A stretch of 51,021 nt of DNA from Ichthyophonus hoferi (GCA_002751075.1 NAOQ01000024.1:49665-100685); one strand, 5' to 3'; shown: positions 37,306 through 50,026, counted from the first letter of the stretch. Numbers and translations are program-made. The notes: generated by a model not told the origin, from the letters alone.

Positions 37306-38040
37306 GTGATATTTTCTGTAAAGAATGAAACTTTATTTAAGAACATCTCTCCTGAACATAGTAGAAACTATTTAATGCTCTAAAATCCCCAGGTTGACTG
37401 CCTTAAATAAAAATACATTCTATGTGTGCACCAATAATATATTTAATTAAAATGAATGGCAGAAATATTTACTAATCAGAATGGACTATAAGCTTGTGTT
37501 AAAGAACGTTTTTATTGGTGGTTTTATATTTTTACATCTTTCCATTTACCTTTATATGTCTATCTCTATATATTTCTCTCTATGTCTAGTCTCTATCTTT
37601 TTATTTCTATGATAATTAATATTGTAGTACATAAATTTGCATATTTTTATATTTTTATATTGTTTTTAATTATGCTCCCTGTACAAGCCTATCAAACAAG
37701 TGATAACTAATACCAGTATATGTGATGATCAGGTATTATTTATAAAAAGTGGTTAATAGTTAATGCTATCTCGAGTGATATTTTCTATAAACACGGAAAC
37801 TTTATTTAAAAACATCTAGCCTGAAAATTTTAGAAATTATTTAATGCCCTAGTAACCTAGGTTGATTAGATTAAATATAAATACATTGCTATGTGATGTG
37901 CACCAACGATTTATTGAACAAAAATGGAAGGCATTTCAGGCAGAAATATTTACTAATAAGGATGGATTATTAGCTTGTGTTAAAGAACGTTTTCATTGGT
38001 GGTTCTATTTTTTACACCTCTATTTATCTATCATGCCTAT
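37306..38040 (+). repeat. Diverged tandem duplication, two units offset by about 470-480 bases
   Basis: The unit at 37306-37560 recurs at 37775-38040: gtgatattttct, gaaactttatttaa, aacatct, then gcagaaatatttactaat, then agcttgtgttaaagaacgtt. The second unit keeps an open patch encoding AEIFTNKDGLLACVKERF followed by HWWFYF. It may be part of a decayed mobile gene; no family recognised. Units are separated by small indels, so the duplication is old. Confidence 0.7.
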
Positions 38041-38619
38041 TACTTATCTTCGTATATATTGGTTTTCCATTACCCATTTCTTTTAAAGTGTGTATATTTT
38101 TCCTTATATTACCTAGTGTTTTTTCTCTACCTTTTTCTATATGGCCTGTGTATCATCGTTGTACAAGTTGGTATCAGGGCATTTTCTAAGTTGTACCTCA
38201 AAAACCCTTTTGTATCTACTTCTCTCTATACCCTTTTTCCAAGTTCTTCTGTTTTTCACTTGTTTTCAATTTCTTTCAAATGTCATTATTATACCTTTCA
38301 ATAAACTTTATTTATTCCTTTGACTTCCTATAAAATATAAAATCATGAGCATATCTCATGCTGCTTCAAATTATTAATCAGATTAAGATATGTATATAGT
38401 CATTTCTTCTTTCTAATACAGGTGTAAGTTTATTTAGAAATCACAGTTGATGGAAGTAATGTTTTAGACGATACATTATAGTTTTTATTTTTACTAACAT
38501 TTTTAAAATAGAATAAAATACAAAAAATACTAACATTTTATTTCGTGTGTTAAATGGCAATCCAAGATGATTGATTAGAATTCAAACTGCTGCTAGACGC
38601 CAGATGCCGTATGTCGGGG

Positions 38620-38692
38620 CCAGATCCAGAGCCAGAGCCAGATCCAGAGCCAGCCAGAGCCAGAGCCAGAGCCAGCGTTCCGAGCCAGAGCC
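38620..38692. repeat. GAGCCA hexanucleotide minisatellite
   Basis: About eleven units of cagagc/cagatc words with a short interruption. It is strikingly GC-rich for this window. On the minus strand it reads as alternating Gly-Ser within a short open frame, with no sign that this is a real protein. Confidence 0.85.
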
Positions 38693-39589
38693 GCGTGAAA
38701 GGATGAATATTAGTGAAGATAATATCAAGTGCCCAGAACCTACTAACTAACATCATAAAACAGCATGACTTAAGAGGCACCTAAAATACATACAAGTGTC
38801 CAACCTTGAAAAGCCTAGTTGTTTTGTTTACCATTATGGGAGTGAGCTTATTCCAGTTGGTTCCTTTCAACCCACTTGAGTTTACACCCCTCTGCCCATA
38901 CCTTTGGTTTTTTATTTTCTTTATTATTTACCCATCTTTCTCCTATTAAAATTTGTTCCTTTCCAACACATATACACCCTGGTACTCTTATGTACTATAT
39001 ATTGATTAAGTTTAAAGGGATGGATAACTCATCATAAACATAAAATCTGTATACCCCAACATTCTATAAGTATTTATTATTGCACTTCATATTTTTCTTT
39101 TGAGAAATATATCAATACAAATTTTTAACAAAATGCAATATAAATATACTTGCTTGATAACTCAGTAACTTGTTTTTTTATATACGAAAACTATTTTTAA
39201 AAAATATAAGGCAGTAATAAAAAATTCCAAATAGGACTAGTACTTCATTATTAGAACTTTTAAAAAATTAAGTTACTTGTTTTCAATCTGAGTTCTACAT
39301 TGTAGATACCAGTTTTGCTGAAGATATTGACTTTAGAAAGTCTAAAACTGTTCTCATATTGTTTGTCTTGCGTTGTCTTTTTTTCTAGATGAGTAGAACG
39401 CATACCATTGTGATCATGTTAAGTCCTGAAGCTGAATAGATTGTATAATGTACTACTACCACTCATGAAACTGTCTGGATAATAGACATTCTGAATAACC
39501 TGGGAATCTTCTTAAAGCTAGTTCTAATATTTGAGGACAATCAGTCAACAATACGGATTAGCAAAAACAACAGGATCACTAAGGATACC

Positions 39590-39745
39590 AGCATGTCCAA
39601 GTGAAGTTCCACTACATTGAGGCTGCTATTCAGGATGGCATCACAGCTATGAACCAAATGCCCACAGCAGAACAGAAGGCTGATATTTTCACCAAGGCGT
39701 TTTCTCTAACAGAATTTATGTGTGGTCTTTACTAACATCAGACCT
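39590..39745 (+). mobile_element. Small copia RNase H-end fragment
   Basis: Plus-strand coding remnants HVQVKFHYIE, AAIQDGITAM and EQKADIFTKAFSLTEF match the end of Ty1/copia RNase H, where ADILTKAL-type words are typical. Only this terminal piece is recognised; the rest of the element is absent or unrecognisable. A fossil in the opposite orientation to the larger copia remnant. Confidence 0.75.
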
Positions 39746-40484
39746 TTAGGGGTACATCTATGTAAGTATATTGATGCATAAGAGGAAAGTTGTCAAACCT
39801 AGCTGGTATGTGCTTATGTTTTTTAAGTATGTGATGAATATGTAATTTTGGACATCTAAAGTCATGGGTTCAGTACAATTAATACTTGTACATATTCTTA
39901 ATTAATTGTTAGTTGGTTTCGTTGTATATCATTGTCATTTCAATAACTTTCAATTAATCCATGTTTAGTAGTAATTAATACCATGCAACTCCTGGCATTC
40001 AGAAGTAGCTTGACTAGAGGCCAAGATATAGAAATTTATCTTAATTTGACAAGAGGATTATTAGCCTGGAGCCAAACTTTCTAAAACAGTTATCAGTAGA
40101 TAAGCATTATATAGTACTAATTGGAATTAAGTTGTGGTTTGGGATTAACACATTTGATAGATTTCAATATTAACTCCAATCCAACATTTCAGCTGTTAAA
40201 CTGGGCATCACAGATAAGGTATGACAGGTAAGTTAGCCTTGCTGGTGAAACTATATAATTAGTGTACAGGCCTTAATTTGGGACTAGTCAAAATCATAAA
40301 AAATATTGAAGACAGAACTAGTAAAAGTGTTTGTAGGTTTTATTTATAATTGATCGTAAGTGCTATCAGTATATTTATCACTTGATAATAAATATATTTA
40401 AGCTTTATCAAACTGTTCTTTTAGCTCACACTTTTGGTTGAGTGACAGAAATGTTTTTAGTTTCTTTCCAGGGAGTGTATTATA

Positions 40485-41375
40485 AATAAAGGAATCCGTA
40501 ATAGTTCTAGTGACTTGACCACAGGCTTTGGGATTTCCAGTTGTATATTTGATAGTAGTTAATTTTGATGGGCTAGCAGTAATAATAACTAATTGTTCTA
40601 ATTTTATCTTAAGACTTGGTTGTAGTGGTAGAAGTCCTATAGAAGTCATACTCTCTAGGTAACTGCCTGTATAAATTATACCTCTGTTTTAATTAAGAGG
40701 GAATCGATACTTTGATTTGCTTAGGTGTTAATGTGGATAATGTACAATGAGATCGATCAGTAAAAGTGTGATGTATTACCATGTAAATAATAACCATTGT
40801 TACAATTTAATGCTAGTAAGCAATTCTCCGAGTTTTGAACGAGCGAGAGATCTGGATACCAATTATTATATGCAAGTGATGACGGTGGATTAGACATTAC
40901 AATAACGGTGTGGTTATTACATACATATAATTAAATGCAAAGTACTTGCGCGTGTTATGAGAACTTCCTGTTTTTGCTGCTCATTGCCGCATATGTATGA
41001 GCAGGGGAGCTTTATTATTGACTTTTGTTTTCTTTTTTACTTCTTTTTGCCATCAGTGCTAACTTTCTAGTTAACACCAATGCTGCTAACTTAAATAATT
41101 TAATGAAGCCAGTCATAAATATTTGTATTAGCTAATCTAACTCACGATAGGTCACAGAGACCCACTGGAATTGTCTGATCTTAATAAAATACTTAAATAC
41201 TATTATGTCCCTATTTAGATAGTGAATTAACGCATTTCCTCATTGATGTAAAAGTGTCCATATACAAAGACAGGAATCGATCTGCTTATTGTAGAACGGT
41301 ATTCGATTAACTAAAATAAGATTAATTACATTGCCACTTATCAAAGATTAGCTGAACTATGTGTTCATTCATGTA
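40485..41375 (+). repeat. Dispersed repeat family, copy 4 (plus orientation)
   Basis: Starts at ccgtaatagttctagtgact and runs through cctatagaagtcatactctc, caatgagatcgatcag, gattagacattacaataac, gagacccactggaattgtct and ends near gctgaactatgtgttcat. The fullest plus-strand copy, useful as the family reference. Confidence 0.75.
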
Positions 41376-41399
41376 GCAATATTTAAATATAGCAAATGA

Positions 41400-41850
41400 A
41401 AAGCTTTGTTTTGTAATGGTTGAGGCGTTTATTACCCGTGTTTATTATTAGCTATTTACATTATTTTTATCCTTTCCGCAACATCCGTTTATCGCAAGTG
41501 ACAATCATAGCTGCTGTGCTTCATAATGTCAATGGGACCTATCGTAAAGACCCTTATTGGCTAATGCAATTCATAGACCATCACTGAGACCCACTAGAAT
41601 TATTTGGTCATGTTTTATGATCTAATCCTTTTGTATTCTCATATGAATGGCACTTTAGCTAATTTAAATTTACTCTAATGTAAGTGCTCACATTCGATGT
41701 ATTAGCAAATCAATTTACCTAATTAAGAACGCATTTAATCAACTAATATCGGGCCAATAATATCATGATCCGCTTGCTAAGTTATGGACCAATAGGAAAA
41801 GTACTTTGAACAGCGACTTCCTATTGAACTTAATTGGTAAGTATAACCGA
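41400..41850 (+). repeat. Dispersed repeat family, copy 5 (3' part only)
   Basis: Begins inside the family (gtttattattagctattta) and continues through ttattggctaatgcaattc, cactgagacccactagaatt and accaataatatcatgatccg. It follows copy 4 in the same orientation, so the two may be a tandem pair. Confidence 0.7.
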
Positions 41851-42051
41851 ATGTATGACTGTAATAACAACAATAAAGAATAATCTATCTAAGTGTAGTG
41901 AAAAGCCTGGTTCCAACGCCAAAAATATATATTATTAAAATAAAAATATATAATTGGTTTGAGTATTTATTTATATAGTCATAATCATTTAGTATTATTA
42001 ACAATTATTATTACGTATGTATTCTGGAAAAATAATTAGTGTAAGCTAATG

Positions 42052-42076
42052 GTGTTAAATGGCACTCCAAGATGAT
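42052..42076. repeat. 25-bp word shared with 38547-38571
   Basis: gtgttaaatggca and ccaagatgat match 38547-38571 with one difference, in the same orientation; the flanks differ. Probably the edge of a further repeat. Confidence 0.6.
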
Positions 42077-42772
42077 CGCTCAAAATTGAGCCAGCCAATG
42101 ACAGAGGTCCTGCGACTATATTAAAGTTATTTCATATCATATATTTTGAGGTTCAGATAACACATTGCTAAGGCTTCCTGCGTTAAGACAAATCCGGCTG
42201 ACTTGTTCAATAATAATAAATTATGTCTTGCCATGTCTATACTCCGTGTATGCAAAGGGACGTGTGTAAACCCCCTTTAATTCGGTATTTCTCTCCTTTT
42301 AAACAACCTTAACTCACAGTAACACTCCTGTCTCTACTTATTTATGCCAGTAAATATCTTAGCACGGTATCCTAGATGAAGCTTTTTCAGCGTACAACAA
42401 ATTTTAAATATGTACATCAACTTTTCATTTGGCGCATTATTATAAAATACAGATCACAGAAGCAAATAAATATATTTGTAAATAATAATATATGTATAAT
42501 GATTATTACTAAGACTGAGCAAGGAAATATTAAAACCATAACGTCTATTTACCTAATAGATTGAGATGTCTCCAATAATCAAATTGCTGTGTGAAGTGCT
42601 AGCCCAACTACAAAGGCAGTACGAGATACCCATGTTAAACAATTTCTTTGTTACCAAAATTTCAGGCAAAAACAGGACCTTATATGTCCTTTTTTCCAAA
42701 TAAAATTAAATGCAATATTAAAGCACGCTCTCATGTCCCCATCTAGCGAACATGCCCTCATTGTGATGAGCT

Positions 42773-42782
42773 GCCGGAAGTG
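42773..42782 (+). promoter_or_regulatory. ETS-family-like site (GCCGGAAGTG) in the presumed TBC upstream region
   Basis: CCGGAAGTG matches the ETS/GABP consensus often found in animal housekeeping promoters. It sits in a short GC-richer patch about 20 bases before a candidate ATG and 1.3 kb before the first firm TBC exon. Motif match only. Confidence 0.3.
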
Positions 42783-43855
42783 TTCAGGCCCTGCAAGATG
42801 CCGAGAATAAAGATGGAAAAAGGAATATCATGGGATCGTATGAATTTCTTTTTGAAATCTAATCATAGAGCTCTCGGCCACAACCAGTCAATCTTTTGAA
42901 AAAAAAATTTCTAGCTTGTCTATCTTATTGTCTTATCTGATTTCTAATGGGACCTGTAATGATAATCAGTTCAATTGCCATCGCCACAAGATTGTAGCTT
43001 TTCGTTGCAAAGGATGACCACGATGAAATTGGTTTTATATATATTATTTGAATGTCAATTTGATAATATAACTATATTGGGTCCCAATCATGAAGGAATA
43101 AAGATGGAATAATATTAGGTTTCTTGCGCTAAGCAATTTTGAATGAAGCCTTTTGCTCCCTATTAGTCATTTAGGAAACTAGGCCTTCCTGACCATATAT
43201 ATACGTACACTATAACCAACTAATCCCAAGCTGCTTGTATTAATGTAACTCTTTCTTTAAAATATCCTCTCAAAAAAGCCGAAAATATAAAATTATGGCC
43301 CATAAATAAGCTAACTACGTTGGTAGATTGTGGAACAGAACGTGAAAGTCCAGATGTAAAATATAATGTTGATTGAACAGATTATAGAAGATGGATCAAG
43401 ATCAGATAGAACGCATCAGATCCAGCTCTGTCTAATAACCAATAATCAAACCTTATTAAATCCAAAAATTCATAATAATTGGTTTACCTTATACGATTAA
43501 GCTTGCCCGCGATTCAGTTTCAAACCCTTCAATGGATACAGAACCGTACCTACCTTTTGGGCTGGAGTGTTTTTTATTTTGTATTATTATACTTTATTAT
43601 TTTTTATTCGGCCCAGTTCATAGGCAAAGCTACCATATGCTTCATTATTATTAGTATTTTCTTTCATAATTTTAGGGTGCTAGGGAGAGGGGGAATTATA
43701 TATATATATACATAAATATATATAAACACGTGTATTTCTGCTTGGACCTGCCCTTCCTTTCCATAAAAATGCACGTTATTTAGTATTCTACCCTGCTGGC
43801 GTATTACATTTACCCAGTCCACACACTTTGCAACTTTGTAGTCGAAAGGAACAGC

Positions 43856-43858
<3 letters not shown>

Positions 43859-43888
<30 letters not shown>
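43859..43888. repeat. (AT)n microsatellite
   Basis: About 14 uninterrupted AT units; a second shorter TA tract lies at about 43697-43728. Confidence 0.9.
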
Positions 43889-43897
<9 letters not shown>

Positions 43898-44114
43898 AGT
43901 GAACAACAACAATACTCGAACAAGGTACAATAGTTCCTCTGTCTAGTATTTATCTGCAATTCTTTAATCCTTCCTTCCCATTTCATCTTTCTTTCTGTTG
44001 GTTCCTTTTTATCAGACTTTTCTTTATGTACATCTCCTGTAGGGTTAGGTAGTGACTTCTTAGAAATATTTTTGTTATCGATCTTGAATGTTTTGTGAAG
44101 TTTTGTCTCTCTAG

Positions 44115-47100
44115 TTGGCTACCAGGCCTGATAAAAGGAAACATACTATCTACTCCCGGGGGTTTATAGCTATTGACTTGTCAGGAAAAAGTATAACAAG
44201 TAATGAGAAGGAAGTTGAGGCTGTGGTTTGTATGTATCTGTCCTTTCCTGTTAATATGTATGTGTATTTGTACCCAACGAAGATATTGGTAAACTGTATT
44301 TGGACCAGGACTGCCTACATGTTTCTGTTTGACGAAGAGGGAAGGGTAGAAGAATGGACAGGAATACCACGGGTATATAATTATTTATAAACTGTCAACT
44401 GTGCCTCTCTTTCATGTTCTCCCACCATTCCCCTTATACTCTTTCTTATGTCTATCTTACATCTACTGACCCTGAAGGGTTGCCAGTGCTCAGTGTCATC
44501 AGAGATCATGTTTGCCTCGGTGGATGAGTTTAACGAGATACTCAACCAGGAGGTATGTGTCCTTAATAACCGCTGAGTGTGCTGTGACTATATATAACTC
44601 TGGATTCCAGGTCTTTGGCACGTTAATAAATATAATTAATCATAAGAAAATGTAGAAATATACAACTGCATATTTATATTTATATGTGTAAATGTGTGCT
44701 TGTATAGATTTATATAAATGCATGTGCCTTTGTATTAAACAAGGATTTAGGTTCTAGTACAACCATCAACACACACTTTATATAAGGCTGGTTTGCCTAA
44801 CAACCAACTATTGGATGGGCGCATTGGCCCTCTTCTTCACTCTCGACCAACAATCATAGCTTGGTAGTTCCCCTGTTATCTCCTTGTTTTAATCTCTCTG
44901 AATCTTTCCGCTTATTTATTCTTTGTATGATGTAGTTGCTATATGTTTTAACTCTTTTGCGGGATTGGACCGTAAGAACCAATGAATCAATGGGGGGTAT
45001 AGGTGTTTATAGATGTGGACAAGTTAAGGGATATTTCCCAGCACGGGGTGCCTAGTGAGGTCAGAGCTGAAGTATGGCGCTACCTTCTAGGGATATCTGT
45101 TGCTGATTTGGGTATCGTCTCTCCCCCATGTGCCCTGTCCTGTCTTGTTTGCTTCTGTTCCCTCTATCTCCTTATCTCTCTAGTTTTTTCTATCTTTTTT
45201 TCACTCCCTCTCTCTTCGTTTTTTCTTCCTCTCTTAAATCTCTCTACTTCCACCCCGTTTTATTCGATTCATTAAGGGTAGATAACGACTTATATATATA
45301 TATATATATATATATATTAGTATCTTCTGTTGGTCCAATACTACCCCATATATGTTGAAAAATAAATGCACTTATATAGATATGGTATTACATACATATG
45401 GCTGTAACTGTACAGTGATAAATAAAAGCCCTAAGAGATATACTAGTATATTTATACAATTAGGCTTGGGCAATTACGTACACAAACTAAAATATAAATA
45501 GCCGAAAGGCTTCTGATTGGCAGGTAGAGAATACGTAACATAATGTGTTGGGTTTTGATAATAATACTTTATTTAATGATTGGTTGAAAACAAATGAGAG
45601 CTATATGCGATTAAAAAGGATTCAGAGATGATTTTAGGACTGTAACACACCTATAAGCACCCTCCAGCCGCTAATTATAACGTAGGCAAGAGACTAGTCA
45701 TAGGCTTTGATTGATGGTCTAATGTGCTTTAAGCCATATATTGGTCTTACTGTGTTATTTCTCCTATATAATTGGATAAAATTTAACGAGGCCTTATGGT
45801 TTCCATGACACTATTGATGAATGGTGTTTCGTGCTATTTCTCTGAGAAGAAAATATTCTCAGAGAGTCCTCAATGAAGGATAGAGGATAGATAGTGCATG
45901 TGAGATGATACCTAGTGGGTTATTGTCACGTAACTCTTGTGTCCTCTCTTATAGCTCAAGAATCAGCCAACTCTAAGGAGAGAGAGGGGCAGTACTATAC
46001 GTCATTGCAGCCTGTATGTCTCTCTTTCTTTCTCTCTCTTCCTACCCTACCCATCCAGTCTCACTCAATAGTGGCTATATCTATGTAGGAATGCAAGGAG
46101 ATGTATATATAGCCTATACATAGGCGCGTGTTCTACATTATTTTAAAGTCGGGTGTATGTAGATCCTTATGCTATAATGTAACCCTGAACTGTAAACGTT
46201 AGAGTTTGGCTAATTACTTATTGGATATCTGTTGTAAGGCATTACCAAAGATAAATATGGTACTATATATATGTATTATATTCAATAGGTCTATATATAT
46301 GTATGCATTATATTCAATAGTTCTCATGAGATTGATGAAGTAGATACAGCCGGAGTCAGAGGTAATAATTAATGATTTAGCTCTAGACCAGTAATATACA
46401 CCCTTTATATTTTAGTCTCTTTCACTACTAAGATATTGTATGATATGGATATGTACTAAAGCCTGCAGGCCAATAGCAATGTATGAAACGCACGTACTGT
46501 GCACCATTCACCAAATGACGTCGACTTCATAGCCTAATATAGGTCTTGCACGTTATACTGGCATCTAATTGGTTTAATAGGAAGTGGATAGGTATGGAAA
46601 ATATTTAACACCATGTCAGCCAGTAAAATCTTATTTGAGTGCATGCAATTGAGTAATAACTGGTCAATGTGTGATATTTGTCTTATAGGAATACGTAGAG
46701 GAGCTCAAGAGATTGCAAGGAGAGATCTCCCGCTACAGACAGAATGTGGAACTATTTAAACAGTCACAGGTAATACACGTGATATGTGATTATTATATAT
46801 GGTATGGCATGCCTTTATATCAGGCCATCCATTCATACACCATTTATGTTTCTATGATCTGGTAGATAAATCTGCCCTGCGATAGGCCCTTTGTATTGTT
46901 TTACTTATTTCCGTTGGTCTAACTTTCCTCTTTTATATACCATGATGCATAATGCACAAGTGCATTAACTAAACATCTAGTTGCCCTTGCTCTTGCATTA
47001 GTACTTTCAAGCGCTACTACTTAAATGGTTATATATACTTGCACTCACACATATGCATATACGCGATATGCTTGGTTTCTCATTTGTTTTTTGACCTTCT

Positions 47101-50026
47101 TCTATTTTAGGTCAGATTTATTATGTCGCATTCTATCTCATTCTGTCCTTTTCATTATCAATTCATAATATTTATCTTTAGTAGGACAGTACATACATGT
47201 ATACATGCATACTATCATACCTACATCCCTTATATCTCTTTTCCTGTCACATCCACGCATTCGCTCAGTCTTTTTAATGGGCTAACCCTTGGGTTTGCAG
47301 GTGCGTAAAACCTTTGAGAAGGTAGTGACTGTATATATGAGCAAGAACCCACAGCAGACATACACCCCAGTGCTGGTGCACCTTACTGGCCCCTTTATGT
47401 ATCTATTTCATTCCAAGCCTAGCGATGCCTTCTTTGCTCTCTGTGCTCTTGTGGACCGTTCAGGTATGGCTTTGGCTAGGGGTAGTGTTCGATGTGACAC
47501 GGGCTTGGGAAGAGGTCCCCATCTGGGCACACGTACTGTTGTAATGTAATATAGGATAATATACTTTAAGGTAATGCTGTGTGGCATAATATCATGCAAG
47601 GTAGTGTAGTTTAATCTCTTATAATGAAATATAACGTATTATTATGTAATGTAATGTAATGCATGCTCATATAACCTATAATAATATCTACCACAAGTCT
47701 GCCTAGGTAAATGTAAGCACACAAACATACATGTTTGACCAGTCCAGTACATAATAATCATACAGAGCCCTATCAAGTTAACATCATTGGCCATATATAG
47801 TCTGGTTACTATGTCATATATGCATCATCTCTTCTCTATATTAGTGTTGTGCATTGCAATAACTTGTATTTTTATGGCTTGTCCCAATTGGTTTCCTCCA
47901 ACCTAGACTATTGTACGCTTAAACCATGCAATTACACGTGTTTGTGTATTCAAAGATGGGCAAATATTGTTATTCATAAAAAATGGATATTATAAAATAC
48001 TCGGAATGTTATAGTATAGTATCATATATGTGTATATACACGTGCATGATATATCATGTATGTGTAGGTGTGCCACTAGCTCTATGCATACTTGGTATAT
48101 GCTAGAGTCTCTGATGTGTAGGGGACATCAGAAATTGATGTCGACATCAGGATGGATGACAAACATCATCGTCTTGGCGATTTTGTTACTTACTTCCGCA
48201 TGCAGGTTCATACCTATCTTATCTTATATCGTTCTCTCTTTGTTTGTTCTTTGTTGCCTCTCTACTTTTTATTTTCTCCTTGCACACCTCATTGGTCCTT
48301 GGTGTATGTGTCGATGTCTGTCTCTGGGTCCTTTCTGTAGCCTATTGGCTGCTTTGCCCATTGAGGTGCTATAGCATACCCTGGGAGGGAGTGATATGGT
48401 TGGTTATGACACGGTTATGTCACATAGGTCTACAAAGACGTCTAGAGGCTAGTAATATATGTAGGTGGCAATATACATATATATATATATATATGATTGT
48501 ATTATTTTGAAGTTAGTTTAAGGTGAGGAGTATAAGCCAGTAATGCAATCCTATCAACAGCAATCTTGGCTTGATGTTTATTCATTTTATATTATTATTT
48601 ATTTATTTTTGGTAAAAGACACTGTGTTAAAGTGCTTTCCCTTCTACAGCTACCAGACCTGTTTGCCCACTTTGAGGAGGAGGAGTTAGAAGCCCCCACC
48701 TGGGCCAAGTCATGGTAAGGGGGTGATTGCTGCTTATATTTATTTACGTTTTTATTGTGTCGTATTTTTTCTCTTGCATGTAGTTGGTACTTTGCCAGGT
48801 CTAAGTATACATATACGCACATCTATTCCTTATCCTTTTTGTTTTGGACTATTCTTTGTTGATTACAGCGATAGGGAGAGAAGTACGGAGATGAGGGATG
48901 ATGGGGTATTGGTCGGTAAGGGCAAGGTACGGCAACGGGATGTATATAATCAGACTTATTAGACAGGAGAGACCGATGCGAGTTAATTCTCCGTGGGGGC
49001 CACAGGATTTATTCCCTTTTAGCCGTAGAGCTACCGCTTGATTGTCTCCTCCGACTATGGGATACATACTTTGCTCTGGACAGCTTTGACCTTCATCTTT
49101 ACGTTTGTTTAGGTAAGGAGTATAGCTACGATGTCTGTAGTTCGGGTTAACCACTCATCTATTTTCTTACGTCAGTCTTACGTCAGCCCCTCCGTACGTT
49201 TAGGTTGATTTTATGAAATCCTCTATGTACATGGTTTATTTGACTAGTTATTCTGTAAGTAGACGGAAGCTCGCAGTATGCTACTGGTTGGTTGTTAATT
49301 ATAGAGTAGAATTATACAACTTCTTAATACTATTGTCTAGGGTGTAGTATTCGTGTTGACTTTTAATTTATATGCAGGCAATTGCTTCTTGTACTATGTT
49401 TCCCCATGTCTTATTTTCTACTAGCACGTTCTACTCTCTCCTATATTCATATTCTTTCTTTTATATTTTCCCCACTCCCCAGCCATCCTCAAATATTTCC
49501 GTGAAGACCTATTGGACTACGAGCACAACTCTCTCCTGGGCTTCTTAAAACATCTTCCGTGTATGGACATGGACAAGGTATAGCATGCTGTATATCCCTC
49601 ATTACCAATAGAACATAGGCAAGGGAGGTATTAGGTAGGTAGGTAGTAGTTAGGTGGTAGGGTATGAGGTAAGGATGGGGAAAGGTTTCAATACAGTCCA
49701 CTTACTATCAATCTATGTATCACTGCGTAGTGCCTATTGCATTGGAGGTGGTTTGTAGGTATATATACGATAAATCAAGTACAGCTTATTCCAATGGGTC
49801 ATTATGATATGGAGGTTAGGTATGATTTACCCATCAGACGGTAATGACGTGTTGGCCACTTCAAAGGCATTGGTGAGGTATATATAACAGCAATACCTTA
49901 GGAGAAGGATATCTATAGCACCATATGCATTTGTAGTCATGGGTTGTTATTAATAATATGACCATGCAGATCATTGCCCAAGCCTATAATTTGAAGCAAG
50001 AAATTGAAGCGGTTCACAAACTGTGA
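44115..50026 (+). CDS. TBC-domain (Rab-GAP family) protein with a possible N-terminal PH-like segment; 5' exon(s) missing
   Basis: Twelve exons join in frame to 352 residues ending IIAQAYNLKQEIEAVHKL and TGA. TBC proteins normally speed GTP hydrolysis by Rab GTPases on membranes. Exons 1-2 (YSRGFIAIDLSGKSI; YMFLFDEEGRVEEWTGIPR) resemble the strands and final helix of a PH domain. The TBC domain starts at LRDISQHGVPSEVRAEVWRY and LLG, and includes the shared late motifs FVTYFRMQLPDLFAHF, ELPLDCLLRLWDTYF and LPCMDMD. The arginine-finger region reads EISRYRQN and the glutamine-finger region YTPVLVHLTGPF, so the usual IxxDxxR and YxQ motifs are not seen. It may be a non-catalytic or unconventional GAP. 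The first listed exon begins right after a splice AG and a TAG, so at least one exon lies upstream. The TBC call is firm; PH is tentative. Confidence 0.88.
45291..45319. repeat. (TA)n microsatellite in a TBC intron
   Basis: About 14 TA units after a long CT-rich stretch. Confidence 0.9.
48471..48494. repeat. (AT)n microsatellite in a TBC intron
   Basis: About 11 AT units with one interruption. Confidence 0.85.

Larger units (their letters stand above)
41851..44114. other. Region upstream of the TBC gene, no confident exon
   Basis: Contains an ETS-like site near 42773, then an ATG at about 42799 that opens MPRIKMEKGISWD before a gtatga donor. This could be a first exon, but no partner exon with matching phase was found. 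The minus strand is open through 44110-43931 (Lys-rich) and again at 43862-43730; see findings. Confidence 0.4.
44115..50026 (+). other. Exon map of the TBC gene
   Basis: 44115-44233, 44309-44372, 44487-44552, 45003-45111, 45955-46013, 46689-46769, 47301-47463, 48132-48205, 48650-48714, 49006-49112, 49483-49577, 49970-50026. Phases match at every junction and introns are GT-AG. Two ends are uncertain: exon 1 could read through into exon 2 because the intron is short and open, and exon 3 could start at 44478, which adds three codons. I preferred 44487 because the first AG lies too close to a likely branch site (ctgac). Confidence 0.85.

Noticed and set aside
45128-45358. Ser/Phe/Leu-rich plus frame
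   Set aside because: It is the pyrimidine-rich part of a TBC intron followed by a TA tract.
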